Shown piece by piece: positions 55,410 through 64,000 of a stretch of DNA of 64,000 bases (position 1 is the stretch's first letter; each line of letters begins with the position of its first letter). The position numbers and the translations under genes were made by a program. This DNA is from Alcanivoracaceae bacterium (GTDB lineage: Bacteria > Pseudomonadota > Gammaproteobacteria > Pseudomonadales > Alcanivoracaceae), in assembly GCA_029210325.1 (NCBI GenBank), contig JARGPU010000005.1, forward strand, positions 124,001-188,000, in the 5' to 3' direction. A model generated the notes under the pieces. The model saw only the letters and a program-made list of their open reading frames with translations, had not been told where the DNA came from and did no database searches.

Positions 55410-56407
55410 TAGCCTGCAACCTTTACCAGCACGCGGCCGCGCACCTGGCCGGCGAGGATACGCGGGAACCAGTCCGCCAACTCCGTCAGCGGCACTTCTG
55501 CAGCCAGCAACTGCTCGGACTTGTCTAGACGCCACTCGCTGGCCAGCACATCCCAGACCTGCTGCTTGACGTCTAGCGGCAGCTCAACGCTGTCCACCCC
55601 AAGCAGATTAATGCCCCGCAAAATGAACGGGAATACCGTACCATGCAGCTCACCGGAGGCCGCCATGCCACAGCAGGCAGCACTGGAACCATAGCGAAGC
55701 GTCTTCAGAGCATTCATCAGGATATCACCGCCGACAGTATCGACGACCCCAGCCCAGCGCGGCTTGAGCAAGGCCTTGGCAACACCAGCCTGTAGCTCTT
55801 CCCGACCGATCAGCGAACAAGCACCCAGTTGCTTGAGCCAGGCCTCCGCCTCAGTCTTGCCGGTCCCGGCTACTACGTTGAATCCAAGCTGGGCCAGCAG
55901 CGCCACCGCAATGGCGCCAACGCCACCGCTGGCACCGGTTACCAGCACCTCACCGTGATCCGGTGACAGACCAGTATCGAGAAGACTTTCCACACACAGG
56001 GCAGCCGTCAGCCCGGCGGTGCCCAGCAGCATGGCATCGCGGCAGCTCATCTGCTCGGGCAACCGCACAACCCAGTCCGCCGGCACGCGAATATACTCAC
56101 CGTAACCACCGTCAGTGTTCATGCCCAGGTCATAGCCAGTGACGATCACCTTATCGCCAGCCTTCCAGGGTCCATCATTGGCGCTGACGACCACACCGGC
56201 GGCATCCACGCCGGGGGTATGCGGATACTGCCGGGTGACTCCCGGCTTGCCGGTGGCGGACAGTGCATCCTTATAGTTCAGAGAAGACCACTCGACTCGA
56301 ATCAGTACGTCCCCTTCTGGCAGATCGGCAATATTTCTATCGACTATCGAAACATCGAAGCCTTGCTCGGTCTTATCACTGCGCAGCGCTCGGAATAACT
56401 GATTCAT
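55409..56407 (-). CDS. acuI: Zinc-independent alcohol dehydrogenase family, AcuI/YhdH type
   Basis: The AcuI/YhdH branch of medium-chain dehydrogenases reduces acryloyl-CoA to propionyl-CoA with NADPH. The 332-aa protein has the N-terminal LNYKDALSATGKPGV and HTPGVDAAGVV motifs, the nucleotide motif VTGASGGVGAIAVALL (about 155-170) and RYGSSAACCGMAASGEL. No zinc-ligand cysteine pattern is present. It may protect against acrylate from DMSP breakdown, which would suit a marine organism, but a quinone reductase role is also possible. Confidence 0.8.
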   Translation of the reverse strand: MNQLFRALRSDKTEQGFDVSIVDRNIADLPEGDVLIRVEWSSLNYKDALSATGKPGVTRQYPHTPGVDAAGVVVSANDGPWKAGDKVIVTGYDLGMNTDGGYGEYIRVPADWVVRLPEQMSCRDAMLLGTAGLTAALCVESLLDTGLSPDHGEVLVTGASGGVGAIAVALLAQLGFNVVAGTGKTEAEAWLKQLGACSLIGREELQAGVAKALLKPRWAGVVDTVGGDILMNALKTLRYGSSAACCGMAASGELHGTVFPFILRGINLLGVDSVELPLDVKQQVWDVLASEWRLDKSEQLLAAEVPLTELADWFPRILAGQVRGRVLVKVAG

Positions 56408-56422
56408 AGGCCCTCCCTGACT

Positions 56423-57472
56423 TTACTTGAGCAGACGATTGCTGCCCCGGTGAAACAGGTGCTCAAGCACCCGTATCATGGCACCTTCAGCTCCTAAACC
56501 CAGACGTTCAGCGAGATTACGCTTCACCTGCCAACTAATCTCGAAGACCTCAGCATCCTTGCTACGGCGCTGTAGATATTCATCGCTGGTGGCCAGCTCA
56601 TCAATCAGGCCAAGTTCCAAAGCACGAATACCGTACCAGTGCTCACCGGTGGCCACCTTACTGATATCCAGACCGCGGCGATTGTCACGGACGAAGTCCT
56701 TGAACAGCACATGGGTATCTTCCAGCTCTTCCTGGAATTTAGCGCGATCACTGTCAGTGTTCTGGCCAAACATAGTCAAAGTGCGCTTGTACTCGCCGGC
56801 CGTCAGCAGCTCGACATCGATATCATTTTTCTTGAGCAGACGATGGAAGTTGGGAATCTGCGCAACCACACCGATGGATCCGACCACCGCAAAAGGCGCC
56901 GCAATAATTTTCTCTGCGATGCACGCCATCATATAACCACCACTGGCCGCCACTTGATCCACACAGACCGTCAAATGGACTCCTTGTGAGGTAACCCGGC
57001 GCAACTGGGATGCAGCAAGACCATAGCTATGAACCATGCCGCCGGGGCTCTCCAGGCGGACAATCACCTCATCATTGGCTTCAGCCACCTGTAACACAGC
57101 AGAAATTTCACGACGTAGGTTGTCGACACCGCTAGCCTGAACATCACCATCAAAATCCACAACAAACAGTCGCGACCGAGTGCTTTTCGCCGCGGGCATT
57201 TTCTTTTCCGCCCGTCGTTTGGTCTTTTCATCTTTTTTCTTACGTTTGAACTCAGCCTTACTTTCTGCTTCCGTCATAATCTCGTGACGCAAGCCGTCCC
57301 GCAGATTGTCAATTTCCTGATTTAAATGACGAACCTTAAGATAGCCATCATCATTCTGATGCCGATTACGGGCAGCCATTGTGGCAATGCCACTGATAAC
57401 AAACAACAAAGCGATTACCACAGTAGCAATCTTGGCGAGAAACATGCCGTACTCAACCACTAAATCCAGCAC
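56423..57472 (-). CDS. sohB: Inner-membrane peptidase SohB
   Basis: SohB is an S49-family serine peptidase facing the periplasm. The 349-aa protein has an N-terminal membrane helix (about 12-34) and a strongly charged Lys/Glu linker (about 66-95). The catalytic Ser177 lies in VAASGGYMMA and the catalytic Lys229 in GEYKRTLTMFG. Its position by acuI-zntB is conserved in Pseudomonas relatives. A terminator separates it from the upstream membrane-protein gene. Confidence 0.92.
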   Translation of the reverse strand: MLDLVVEYGMFLAKIATVVIALLFVISGIATMAARNRHQNDDGYLKVRHLNQEIDNLRDGLRHEIMTEAESKAEFKRKKKDEKTKRRAEKKMPAAKSTRSRLFVVDFDGDVQASGVDNLRREISAVLQVAEANDEVIVRLESPGGMVHSYGLAASQLRRVTSQGVHLTVCVDQVAASGGYMMACIAEKIIAAPFAVVGSIGVVAQIPNFHRLLKKNDIDVELLTAGEYKRTLTMFGQNTDSDRAKFQEELEDTHVLFKDFVRDNRRGLDISKVATGEHWYGIRALELGLIDELATSDEYLQRRSKDAEVFEISWQVKRNLAERLGLGAEGAMIRVLEHLFHRGSNRLLK

Positions 57473-57493
57473 TGCTGACTCCTATTGATTAAC

Positions 57494-57519
57494 AAAAAAA
57501 GCGGCACCTGAGCGCCGCC
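57494..57519 (-). terminator. Intrinsic terminator before sohB
   Basis: A GCGGC/GCCGC stem (57501-57505 and 57514-57518) with an 8-base loop is followed on the minus strand by a run of seven T. It ends the upstream membrane-protein gene. Confidence 0.7.
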
Positions 57520-57531
57520 ATCAAAAAAATA

Positions 57532-58179
57532 TTATTCCCAGCGTTTTAGCGCACTTTGCGCAGCTTCATTAAGCGGCCGCGCAATCAACCCACCATTACC
57601 TAAAATAATCTCGTAAATCGCACCATCTGCCATTGGCATCGGAGATCCAGTGGCATAATCCGCATGAAGCATCATGCTCCAGCCGGTGCGGGCACTCTGC
57701 CAAACATCGAAACCAACTGCGGGGCGGGCAATCTGATACTCACTGGCGTCTTTATTGCGCTCATCTTCAAGCGTCAAGTAGCGACCTTGAACACGGTCTA
57801 ACTGGTAACCGGACTGAAATCCCAGCAGTGCAAAAAAGCCTTTCCAGCGAATAATCCTTGCGTCTACCCTCCAAAGATCACCGCTCAGTTGATAGTCCAC
57901 ATTATTACCATCAGGTTGAGCCAATGTTGCCGCATAGCTCTGCGGCCCCAGCTCGCGGAAACTGACGGTTGCCAGAGACTCCTCTCGAGACAACTGCTTA
58001 TAGCTGAACAGATTCAGTGAAAACAAGGAAAAGTACACCGCCAAGGCGATACACAGCAGCCCCGCAGTCCCCCTAAGCCACTGCAGCAGCCACTCGGTCC
58101 TGAGCAGAACAATACTGCCAGCGATGACTATCACCAGACAAAAGCCAATAATCAATAACGGTGCAGTATCGAACCCCAT
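57532..58179 (-). CDS. Unassigned two-helix membrane protein
   Basis: This 215-aa protein has two N-terminal membrane helices (about 7-26 and 35-58) and a C-terminal soluble domain, probably periplasmic, of beta-strand character: YQLSGDLWRVDARIIRW, GYQLDRVQGRYLTLEDE and a final ALKRW. Similar proteins beside sohB in Pseudomonas-type genomes carry only generic names. No catalytic motif is visible. It has its own terminator. Confidence 0.65.
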   Translation of the reverse strand: MGFDTAPLLIIGFCLVIVIAGSIVLLRTEWLLQWLRGTAGLLCIALAVYFSLFSLNLFSYKQLSREESLATVSFRELGPQSYAATLAQPDGNNVDYQLSGDLWRVDARIIRWKGFFALLGFQSGYQLDRVQGRYLTLEDERNKDASEYQIARPAVGFDVWQSARTGWSMMLHADYATGSPMPMADGAIYEIILGNGGLIARPLNEAAQSALKRWE

Positions 58180-58199
58180 GCCGACATCCTCTGGTTGAT

Positions 58200-59021
58200 T
58201 CAGACTCCGCCGCGCAGTACCCAGTCATCAATCAATGACCTGGAAATACTTCCTGGCGGAGGCACTCGTGGCAGGTTATCTCTGGAAAACCAACCTGCCT
58301 CAATAATTTCGACGCCATCAGGTAGCAATTCCCCTCCCTGGTAATCGGCATGAAACGCCAACATCAGGGAATGCGGGAAAGGCCATGACTGGCTGCCATG
58401 ATAACGCAACTTGCCGACACGCAAGCCGGTTTCCTCTCGAACCTCTCTACGCACCGCATGCTCCGCATCCTCACCCGGCTCCATAAAACCAGCCAGACAG
58501 CTGAATAATCCCTCGGGAAAGCCGGCACCATGGGCCAGCAACACCTCGTCACCCCGGGTCACAAGGGTAATGATGCAGGGAGTTATACGCGGATACTGAG
58601 TGTATTGGCATGCGGGGCAAACCATGGCCATATCTCGCTCATGGGCCATGGCTACCGTACCGCAGCGGCTGCAAAAGCGATGGTCGCGGCGCCAGGCAAG
58701 CAGCTGCATTGCTCTGGAGGCCAGCATGAAATCACCTTGAGACAGCAGGTGAATCAGTCGACGCAGCTCCTCCGGGTAAAAGCCCTGCGGCGGGTCAGCA
58801 TCATCCTCGAGGCTAACTGCACAACAATGTTGGCCATCGAAACGACCGAGATATATCTGCTCACCGGGAAATAGCATGCGCGCCATGCCGACGCGTAATG
58901 ACGGCAGCAAGGAACCTCCGCTTTCTTCACTGATCAGCACCCTGCCCTGATAAAAAACGAACAAACGCAGCTCTGCTTCGAACTGCGACGGGGCCGGGCC
59001 AAACTCAATATCTACCGGCAT
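58200..59021 (-). CDS. nudC: NAD(H) diphosphatase NudC
   Basis: NudC cleaves NAD(H) to NMN and AMP and removes NAD caps from RNA 5' ends. The 273-aa protein has a four-cysteine zinc site (CSRCG ... CPAC, about 120-140). The Nudix box is GFMEPGEDAEHAVRREVREE plus TGL, and the NADH-specific motif is SQSWPFPHSLM. It follows fimL by three bases, as in Pseudomonas. Confidence 0.95.
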   Translation of the reverse strand: MPVDIEFGPAPSQFEAELRLFVFYQGRVLISEESGGSLLPSLRVGMARMLFPGEQIYLGRFDGQHCCAVSLEDDADPPQGFYPEELRRLIHLLSQGDFMLASRAMQLLAWRRDHRFCSRCGTVAMAHERDMAMVCPACQYTQYPRITPCIITLVTRGDEVLLAHGAGFPEGLFSCLAGFMEPGEDAEHAVRREVREETGLRVGKLRYHGSQSWPFPHSLMLAFHADYQGGELLPDGVEIIEAGWFSRDNLPRVPPPGSISRSLIDDWVLRGGV

Positions 59022-59024
59022 CGT

Positions 59025-60716
59025 TTAACCGACCGGCCGGATAACCGGGAAACCGAGCTCTTCCATGCTCACCTCTGCGACTTCAAGCACTGATTCACCA
59101 ATCGGCTTGTGCTCTTCCATGCTTTCCAGATAGTAATCAAGGCTAGTGATAGCGTCCGCAAGGGTGTCCATATGCTCGCGCTCCGGCGATTGCCCGCCAG
59201 TGGCAAGCAGTCTTTGCTCAATATATGTACGGCAGGCATCCATGACCGCTTTCGCGCGGCCCAGATCAAGAAACATAAGCCCCCCCGATACGCCACCCAA
59301 AATGCCGGGCAAGTTGGCCAGGTGCATACGATCCCACTCTGACTCGAGGAATGAAGCGACCGCACGCTTGGTTAACGCCAGGCCAGAACGACACTCGGAC
59401 ACTACGGTACGCCGCGCATCGTCGAGCTGGTAGCGGGATATACGCTGATTACCCGCCTCACGATTGACCTCATCCGCAGGCGTAAGGCTATGCTCCAGCT
59501 CAGCCACAGCATTCTCTGCAGAGATCAAATCATCGACCAGCTCGACAAAGGCCGGCGATTCAATATCGAAGTCAGCAGGCCAGCCACGAACACTATCGGC
59601 CCTCGACTTTATCTGCTTGGATTCATTGATCAAGTTGACCATCAGCAAAGTGCTGCCGATCCGGGCGAGCCCGTCAGCCACTTCACGGTAGTCCATATCA
59701 GCAACACCTTGAGCAGCCATATCCAGCGTCTGTTTGACGCTATTTAGCTCTTCCTTAAGTGACTCAGCCACACTTCTGGCGACGGATCCACTGCCGCTAG
59801 CCATCAAGGCAATTTCTGCCTGCAGCTCTGCATCAGTAATACGCGGACGCAACTCGAAAGCCTGCTTGACCTCACCGATAACACCAGCTGAATGGCCGCA
59901 TAGCGAAACTACGAAAATACTTTCCTTAATTAGCAGCAGCGGCGCGTCAGCAGCTAGCGCCCGCTCGCCCTCCTGGATCAGCTTCTTTATCTGTCGGTCG
60001 TACTGGGCGAGCAACGCCTTACGCGCCGGTGTAATCGCCATTTGATCTGCAATCAACGCCTCGAGCATTGCCCTGCCGATCCACCACAGCCGCCCAATAG
60101 CTGCCGATCCGCACAATCGATCAATACGGCTCAACGCACGGGCCATCAGCTTCAGGTTAATAATACTGTTCTGACCACGCAGGACGCCCAGCAGGCCAAC
60201 TTGGTACATGTGTCGCAGGCGCCGACCGAGACGGCTAAGCTCAGCCACCGGCGGCGCTGTTGCGGCTGGCACCGGATAGCGGTCTCGGGCCAGATCCACG
60301 GCAAAAAAATGGCTCTCTTGAATCAGCGGTTTGCCAGCTGCGCGGCGCAGCTCATTCAAACCACCGACCATGACTTCCGGTAAAGGCCGATTTTTCAGCT
60401 GCACATATTCAAGATAACGCCCCAGCAGCAACAGCGAGTGACTCAAGGCCTCGCCAAGAACGTTGCGCCCGGAACCAGGCTCTTGCATTTTGCGTACGAC
60501 CTGCTCCATCTCCGTGGCCGTCAGGGTTGCCGCAGGCAGCTCCAGTACCTGAAAGATGCCCCTTAACTGGTGAAAGCTCTCCGCACAGACATCAAGCTCT
60601 TGGGCCCGGGAAGAATCGGCAGCCCAAGCCTCCAGAGAGCGGCCTGCCTCCGCCAGAGTGCTATCGATCTCCTCCTTGAGGAAGGTCAGCGAGGTACCGC
60701 TTGTCATCGCAACCAT
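59025..60716 (-). CDS. fimL: FimL-like scaffold protein (ChpA N-terminal homologue)
   Basis: FimL resembles the N-terminal part of the ChpA chemotaxis kinase and supports type IV pilus function and cAMP signalling. The 563-aa protein is almost wholly helical. The first Hpt-like bundle (about 10-100) keeps a histidine at the phosphotransfer place, FHQLRG with His49. The second (about 310-380) reads GLARIGSTLLMV and lacks it. The start at 60716 has GGAG seven bases upstream. Position between nudC and dnaQ matches Pseudomonas fimL. The 235-base gap before dnaQ shows no clear terminator or promoter. Confidence 0.82.
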   Translation of the reverse strand: MVAMTSGTSLTFLKEEIDSTLAEAGRSLEAWAADSSRAQELDVCAESFHQLRGIFQVLELPAATLTATEMEQVVRKMQEPGSGRNVLGEALSHSLLLLGRYLEYVQLKNRPLPEVMVGGLNELRRAAGKPLIQESHFFAVDLARDRYPVPAATAPPVAELSRLGRRLRHMYQVGLLGVLRGQNSIINLKLMARALSRIDRLCGSAAIGRLWWIGRAMLEALIADQMAITPARKALLAQYDRQIKKLIQEGERALAADAPLLLIKESIFVVSLCGHSAGVIGEVKQAFELRPRITDAELQAEIALMASGSGSVARSVAESLKEELNSVKQTLDMAAQGVADMDYREVADGLARIGSTLLMVNLINESKQIKSRADSVRGWPADFDIESPAFVELVDDLISAENAVAELEHSLTPADEVNREAGNQRISRYQLDDARRTVVSECRSGLALTKRAVASFLESEWDRMHLANLPGILGGVSGGLMFLDLGRAKAVMDACRTYIEQRLLATGGQSPEREHMDTLADAITSLDYYLESMEEHKPIGESVLEVAEVSMEELGFPVIRPVG

Positions 60717-60951
60717 GGCTTCTCCGCAATCTTATGTTCTTATCAGCGTTTATCATCTGCGGGTTGAGCTATCCGGCACCGCCCCCGGAGGGATACAGGC
60801 ATCTCAGAACACTGCCCAAGTTGCTGTCTAACAATGCCCTCAACTGTCGCACGATGTTAAAGAATGCGTCAACTTTTACCGCCAACCAACTGAAAAAAAA
60901 GAGTTTTGCCAAGTCGAGCACAACATGAAGATGGCGAGCCAGGCGGCCTGA

Positions 60952-61662
60952 TCACGGTCCGCGACGCCACAGACTGCCTCCCTCCACCTTACTGTCCAAA
61001 TCGCCCAAGCGGCTTTCATGTCGCGCCAGCTCCTCGGCCACTGCAGTGGTTACCGTCAGCGCCGGACGGCCCTGTGGCAGCCTGCGAATGGCCTCCACTT
61101 CGGCGCCGCCACTACTGTTTTCGCCGTCCAGAGACAGACCGACCTGACCACCGGTCATAGTCAGGTACACCTCCGCCAGCAGACGCGCATCGAGCAGTGC
61201 GCCGTGCAGCTCACGGTTCGAGTTATCAATGCCAAAACGACGGCACAAGGCATCCAGACTGACGCGTTGCCCCGGGTACATCTGCCGCGCCATAACCAAC
61301 GTATCGAGAACCTGACAACGCTGGCTCAATGGTCCCCACTGCCCGCCAAGCGTACGCAACTCGTGGTCAAGAAAGCCCATATCAAAGGGCGCGTTGTGGA
61401 TAACCAGCTCAGCGCCGTCGACAAACTGAATGAAATCTTCTGCCACCGCAGAAAACAGGGGCTTATCCGCCAAAAACTCTGAGGTCAGGCCATGCACATC
61501 CAGGGCGGCCTGATCACTGTCACGCTGAGGATTGAGATAATAGTGCAGCACGCGGCCAGTGCAGCGTCGGCCGATAATCTCAACGCAGCCAATTTCTATA
61601 ATGCGATGGCCTTCGCTGGTATCAAGGCCGGTGGTCTCAGTATCCAGTACGATCTGCCTCAC
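60952..61662 (-). CDS. dnaQ: DNA polymerase III epsilon subunit DnaQ
   Basis: DnaQ is the 3'-5' proofreading exonuclease of the replicative polymerase. The 236-aa protein has Exo [10 protein letters not shown] (Asp7, Glu9), Exo [18 protein letters not shown], Exo [19 protein letters not shown] and a C-terminal polymerase-binding tail. It overlaps rnhA by four bases. Confidence 0.96.
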   Translation of the reverse strand: MRQIVLDTETTGLDTSEGHRIIEIGCVEIIGRRCTGRVLHYYLNPQRDSDQAALDVHGLTSEFLADKPLFSAVAEDFIQFVDGAELVIHNAPFDMGFLDHELRTLGGQWGPLSQRCQVLDTLVMARQMYPGQRVSLDALCRRFGIDNSNRELHGALLDARLLAEVYLTMTGGQVGLSLDGENSSGGAEVEAIRRLPQGRPALTVTTAVAEELARHESRLGDLDSKVEGGSLWRRGP

Positions 61663-62117
61663 CTGCGCTGCCCTCCCGGTAATTCCTCAAGGCCGTCAAT
61701 GCCACGGTTGGCCAGTTGGTCAGCCAGTTCATTTTCCGCGTGACCGCTATGCCCCTTAACCCAGTGCCAACGTACCAAATGAGGCGCTGCAGCCTGCTCA
61801 AGCAACTGCCAGAGATCGGCATTTTTTACTGGTTTACGATCACTGGTGCGCCAGTTTCGTGCCTTCCAAGCCGGCAGCCATTCGCTAATGCCCTTGCGGA
61901 CATACTCGGAATCGGTGGTCAGATCGACCTCACAGGACTCTTTCAGCGCTTGCAAAGCACGAATTGCAGCGGTCAGTTCCATGCGATTATTAGTGGTATC
62001 CGCTTCGCCGCCGAATAGCTCGCGCTGGTGGTCACCATAACGCAGCAGCGCTCCCCAGCCGCCAGGCCCCGGATTCCCTCGGCACGCTCCATCGGTAAAT
62101 ATCTCTATCTTTTTCAA
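61659..62117 (-). CDS. rnhA: Ribonuclease HI
   Basis: RNase HI degrades RNA in RNA-DNA hybrids. The 152-aa protein has [18 protein letters not shown] (Asp9), [10 protein letters not shown] (Glu), [11 protein letters not shown] (Asp) and [15 protein letters not shown], giving all four carboxylates. It is coupled by ATGA overlaps to the methyltransferase gene upstream and to dnaQ downstream. Confidence 0.97.
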   Translation of the reverse strand: MKKIEIFTDGACRGNPGPGGWGALLRYGDHQRELFGGEADTTNNRMELTAAIRALQALKESCEVDLTTDSEYVRKGISEWLPAWKARNWRTSDRKPVKNADLWQLLEQAAAPHLVRWHWVKGHSGHAENELADQLANRGIDGLEELPGGQRR

Positions 62118-62914
62118 TGTTCAGGCCCCTGCGGCTCTCGCCTGTCCCGGCGCTGCCAGTGCGCCAGAGGCACTGGAATGACCTGAGGCGAACGCTCAGG
62201 CAGTGCAAATCGTGGCCGCATCGGCCTGATCATGGCAGCCCGCTTGCGAGCCACAAGAATGTAGAAGGCACCCCGACGCGGCCAGAAACGCCGCCCCATC
62301 TGTTCAATCATGGAAAAACGCTGGCGCCCGGAGGCTCCGAGAGGCATCGCATAATGAGCACTTTCGTAGCCTTCAAGCTCCAGTCCAAGCACTCCAAACC
62401 AGTCATGCACACGCTGGGCAGGCAAAAATCTGGCCAACCACGGCAGACGGTTCGAGCCCAGTCGGAACAAGCGGGTGAGTCCCCAGATACTGAAAGGGTT
62501 AAAACCGATCAATACCAGAGCCCCGCCGGGGATCAACGTGCGGGTGACCTCTCGCAATACCTCATGGGGGTTGGCCTCGAAGTCCAAGCTGTGGTGTAAC
62601 AACACCAGATCGACACTGTGATTGGCCAATGGCAGGCAAGCGGGGTCGGCAGCGATAGTAATACCGCCGTCACCGGGGCGGCCAACATAGTGCTGGCGCC
62701 GGATACGAGTCGCGCCAAGCAAGGGCTCGGCGCAGCCGACACCACACTGCACTGCATGATAACCAATCATGCGTACTAATATGTCGTCCAGTAGATGGCG
62801 CTGCTCGGCCAGCATAGCCTGACCTGTATCCGAGGCAAGCCAGTCAGCAAACGCCCGGTCAGTATCCGGTGGTGGCCGACGGAACGGTGAGCGTAGCAGT
62901 CGTGGCAGATCCAT
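62114..62914 (-). CDS. Class I methyltransferase-like protein next to rnhA
   Basis: This 266-aa protein has a Rossmann methyltransferase fold, with [20 protein letters not shown] and [20 protein letters not shown] and the late motif [19 protein letters not shown]. The glycine-rich SAM motif I is degenerate ([13 protein letters not shown] in place of ExGxGxG). Orthologues beside rnhA and gloB occur in Pseudomonas, with no assigned substrate. It overlaps rnhA by four bases and is divergent from gloB. Confidence 0.75.
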   Translation of the reverse strand: MDLPRLLRSPFRRPPPDTDRAFADWLASDTGQAMLAEQRHLLDDILVRMIGYHAVQCGVGCAEPLLGATRIRRQHYVGRPGDGGITIAADPACLPLANHSVDLVLLHHSLDFEANPHEVLREVTRTLIPGGALVLIGFNPFSIWGLTRLFRLGSNRLPWLARFLPAQRVHDWFGVLGLELEGYESAHYAMPLGASGRQRFSMIEQMGRRFWPRRGAFYILVARKRAAMIRPMRPRFALPERSPQVIPVPLAHWQRRDRREPQGPEH

Positions 62915-62985
62915 ACGGTTTGCGTCGCCTCATGCAGATGATATGGTGACAGTCTATCAAGGCTTGCTGATCTGTTCCCGCCCCG

Positions 62986-63762
62986 ATGCTATGTGTAATC
63001 GCTATTCCCGCATTTCGTGATAACTATATCTGGCTGATCTATGATCCGGCCGGTAACGGCGTGGTGGTCGATCCAGGCGATGCGGCACCCGTCATGGCAG
63101 CTCTGGATCGACTCGGCGTGACACTGCGAGCCATTTTGATCACCCACCACCACCCTGATCACACCGCCGGCATAGAAGCACTGAGTGAACACTGGTCGGT
63201 ACCCGTGTATGGCCCGAAACAGGAACAGATCCGCGGCGTTACTGTAGCAGTTGACGATGGCGATCAAGTAACTCTGACCCAGCCGCCACTCAGCCTTAAG
63301 GTGATGGCTGTCCCTGGGCACACCCTTGGCCACGTTGCCTATTACGCCATGCACACCGATACACCGCTACTATTCTGCGGTGACACCCTTTTCAGCGGCG
63401 GCTGCGGCAGACTGTTTGAGGGCAGTCCGGCGCAGATGCTAGCCTCGCTGGACCGACTCAGCGAACTGCCCGAACAAACCCTTATTTACTGTACCCATGA
63501 ATATACGACCTCTAACCTGACCTTTGCCCGCAGTATTCTACCGGGCGACCCGGCCCTGATACGACGGCAGCAGCAGGTGGCCGCATTGCGGGACGCCGAT
63601 CAACCCAGCCTGCCATCCACTGTGGCCGAAGAGTTGCGCAGTAACCTGTTCTTGCGCTGCCACGAGCCCGCTCTAAAAGCAGCCTTAAACGACGGATCTA
63701 CGGAACCGACTGACCGACTTTCGGTCTTTACAGCACTGCGGACAAAGAAAGACCATTTCTGA
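62986..63762 (+). CDS. gloB: Hydroxyacylglutathione hydrolase (glyoxalase II)
   Basis: GloB hydrolyses S-lactoylglutathione to D-lactate and glutathione in methylglyoxal detoxification. The 258-aa metallo-beta-lactamase-fold protein has the metal motif THHHPDH at 53-59, PGHTLGHVAYY, FCGDTLFSGGCGR and the C-terminal CTHEYTTSN glutathione-binding region. Divergent from the rnhA-dnaQ run. Confidence 0.96.
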   Translation: MLCVIAIPAFRDNYIWLIYDPAGNGVVVDPGDAAPVMAALDRLGVTLRAILITHHHPDHTAGIEALSEHWSVPVYGPKQEQIRGVTVAVDDGDQVTLTQPPLSLKVMAVPGHTLGHVAYYAMHTDTPLLFCGDTLFSGGCGRLFEGSPAQMLASLDRLSELPEQTLIYCTHEYTTSNLTFARSILPGDPALIRRQQQVAALRDADQPSLPSTVAEELRSNLFLRCHEPALKAALNDGSTEPTDRLSVFTALRTKKDHF

Positions 63763-63822
63763 TACCTTGCTGGCCGCTCAATGGCCTTCTATTTTCCGAA
63801 TGCGAGTAACCCTTTTACTGTG

Positions 63823-64000
63823 ATGAAAAAAATTCTTGCCACACTCAGCGTAATACTGATCGTTCAGGGCTGTGCCTCACGGGCGCCTTCTATCAGTGAT
63901 TACGATCCTCTGGACGAGTTCGGGCCGATGTTGGCGGCCGCCTCTGAAGAGGGAAACATTGCCCTGCTATGCGGGGATACGGACTGGCCAGAAGCCCAGC
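63823..64000 (+). CDS. mltD: Putative lytic transglycosylase MltD, 3' truncated at the window edge
   Basis: Only about 59 residues are visible: a lipoprotein signal MKKILATLSVILIVQGCAS with lipobox VQGC (Cys17), then a polar start of the mature chain (SISDYDPLDEFGPMLAAASE). The identification as MltD, a membrane-bound murein transglycosylase, rests on its place directly after gloB, as in Pseudomonas, not on catalytic motifs, which lie outside the window. A GTG one codon upstream (63820) is an alternative start. Confidence 0.55.
   Translation, partial: MKKILATLSVILIVQGCASRAPSISDYDPLDEFGPMLAAASEEGNIALLCGDTDWPEAQ

Noticed and set aside
60717-60951. Small open frames in the gap between fimL and dnaQ
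   Set aside because: No ribosome site, composition bias or recognisable motif; the gap is treated as non-coding.

Overview
The window is a stretch of chromosome from a free-living gammaproteobacterium related to Pseudomonas and the Cellvibrio/Spongiibacter-type marine lineages. This rests on gene order and protein families, and I do not name a species. Several blocks follow an order familiar from Pseudomonas: gcvR-bcp-perM-tusA-bepA-nadA (1-4684), aspS-ruvCAB-ybgC-tolQRAB-pal-cpoB-queE-queC-tRNA-Lys (13136-24932, on the minus strand), and nfuA ... cysI ... sohB ... nudC-fimL-dnaQ-rnhA-methyltransferase-gloB-mltD (48254-64000). The DNA is moderately GC-rich and densely coded, with many ATGA or TAATG start/stop overlaps. 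I see no insertion sequence, prophage, integrase, CRISPR array or rRNA operon.

Layout. 1-6118: a truncated GcvR, peroxiredoxin Bcp, an AI-2E/PerM permease, a TusA-like sulfur carrier, two M48 metalloproteases flanking quinolinate synthase NadA, and an SH3 protein. 6190-10905: a translationally coupled light/membrane-damage cluster (photolyase, FAD oxidoreductase, DUF1365, cyclopropane fatty acid synthase). 11035-13053: a porin and an LpxO-like hydroxylase facing each other. 13136-24932: tRNA-Lys, queuosine precursor genes, the Tol-Pal system, Holliday-junction resolution and AspRS; the slot normally held by yebC carries an unrelated lipoprotein gene. 25263-31068: an HU protein with a histone-H1-like tail, DUF2806 and PA4642-like proteins, an acidic secreted helical-repeat protein, a methyltransferase and a RegB/RegA (RoxSR) redox two-component pair. 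31150-36341: tamA-tamB. 36368-42945: a thioesterase, proS, an unknown secreted protein, thpR, rimO and an EamA transporter. 42989-48211: two ABC1/UbiB atypical kinases, a methyltransferase, an RluA-type pseudouridine synthase and a third M48 lipoprotein protease. 48254-52000: nfuA, DUF2970, the cysI-DUF934 sulfite reductase pair and a small Rieske protein. 51938-60716: ppsA, zntB, acuI/yhdH, sohB, an unknown membrane protein, nudC and fimL. 60952-64000: dnaQ, rnhA, a methyltransferase, gloB and the start of an mltD-like lipoprotein gene.

Much of the window serves envelope assembly and quality control: Tol-Pal, TamAB, three M48 proteases, SohB, LpxO, Cfa, a porin and an mltD-like gene. The rest is mostly translation (AspRS, ProRS, RimO, RluA, queuosine, tRNA-Lys) and redox/sulfur metabolism (Bcp, TusA, NfuA, CysI, RegBA).

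I did not find a clear new defence or mobile system. The observations most worth following up are the lipoprotein gene in the yebC slot, the long stem-loops without T-tracts at most convergent gene ends, the RegB homologue that lacks the linker cysteine, the ABC1 kinase with an altered KxGQ motif, and three secreted or lipidated proteins that I cannot assign.
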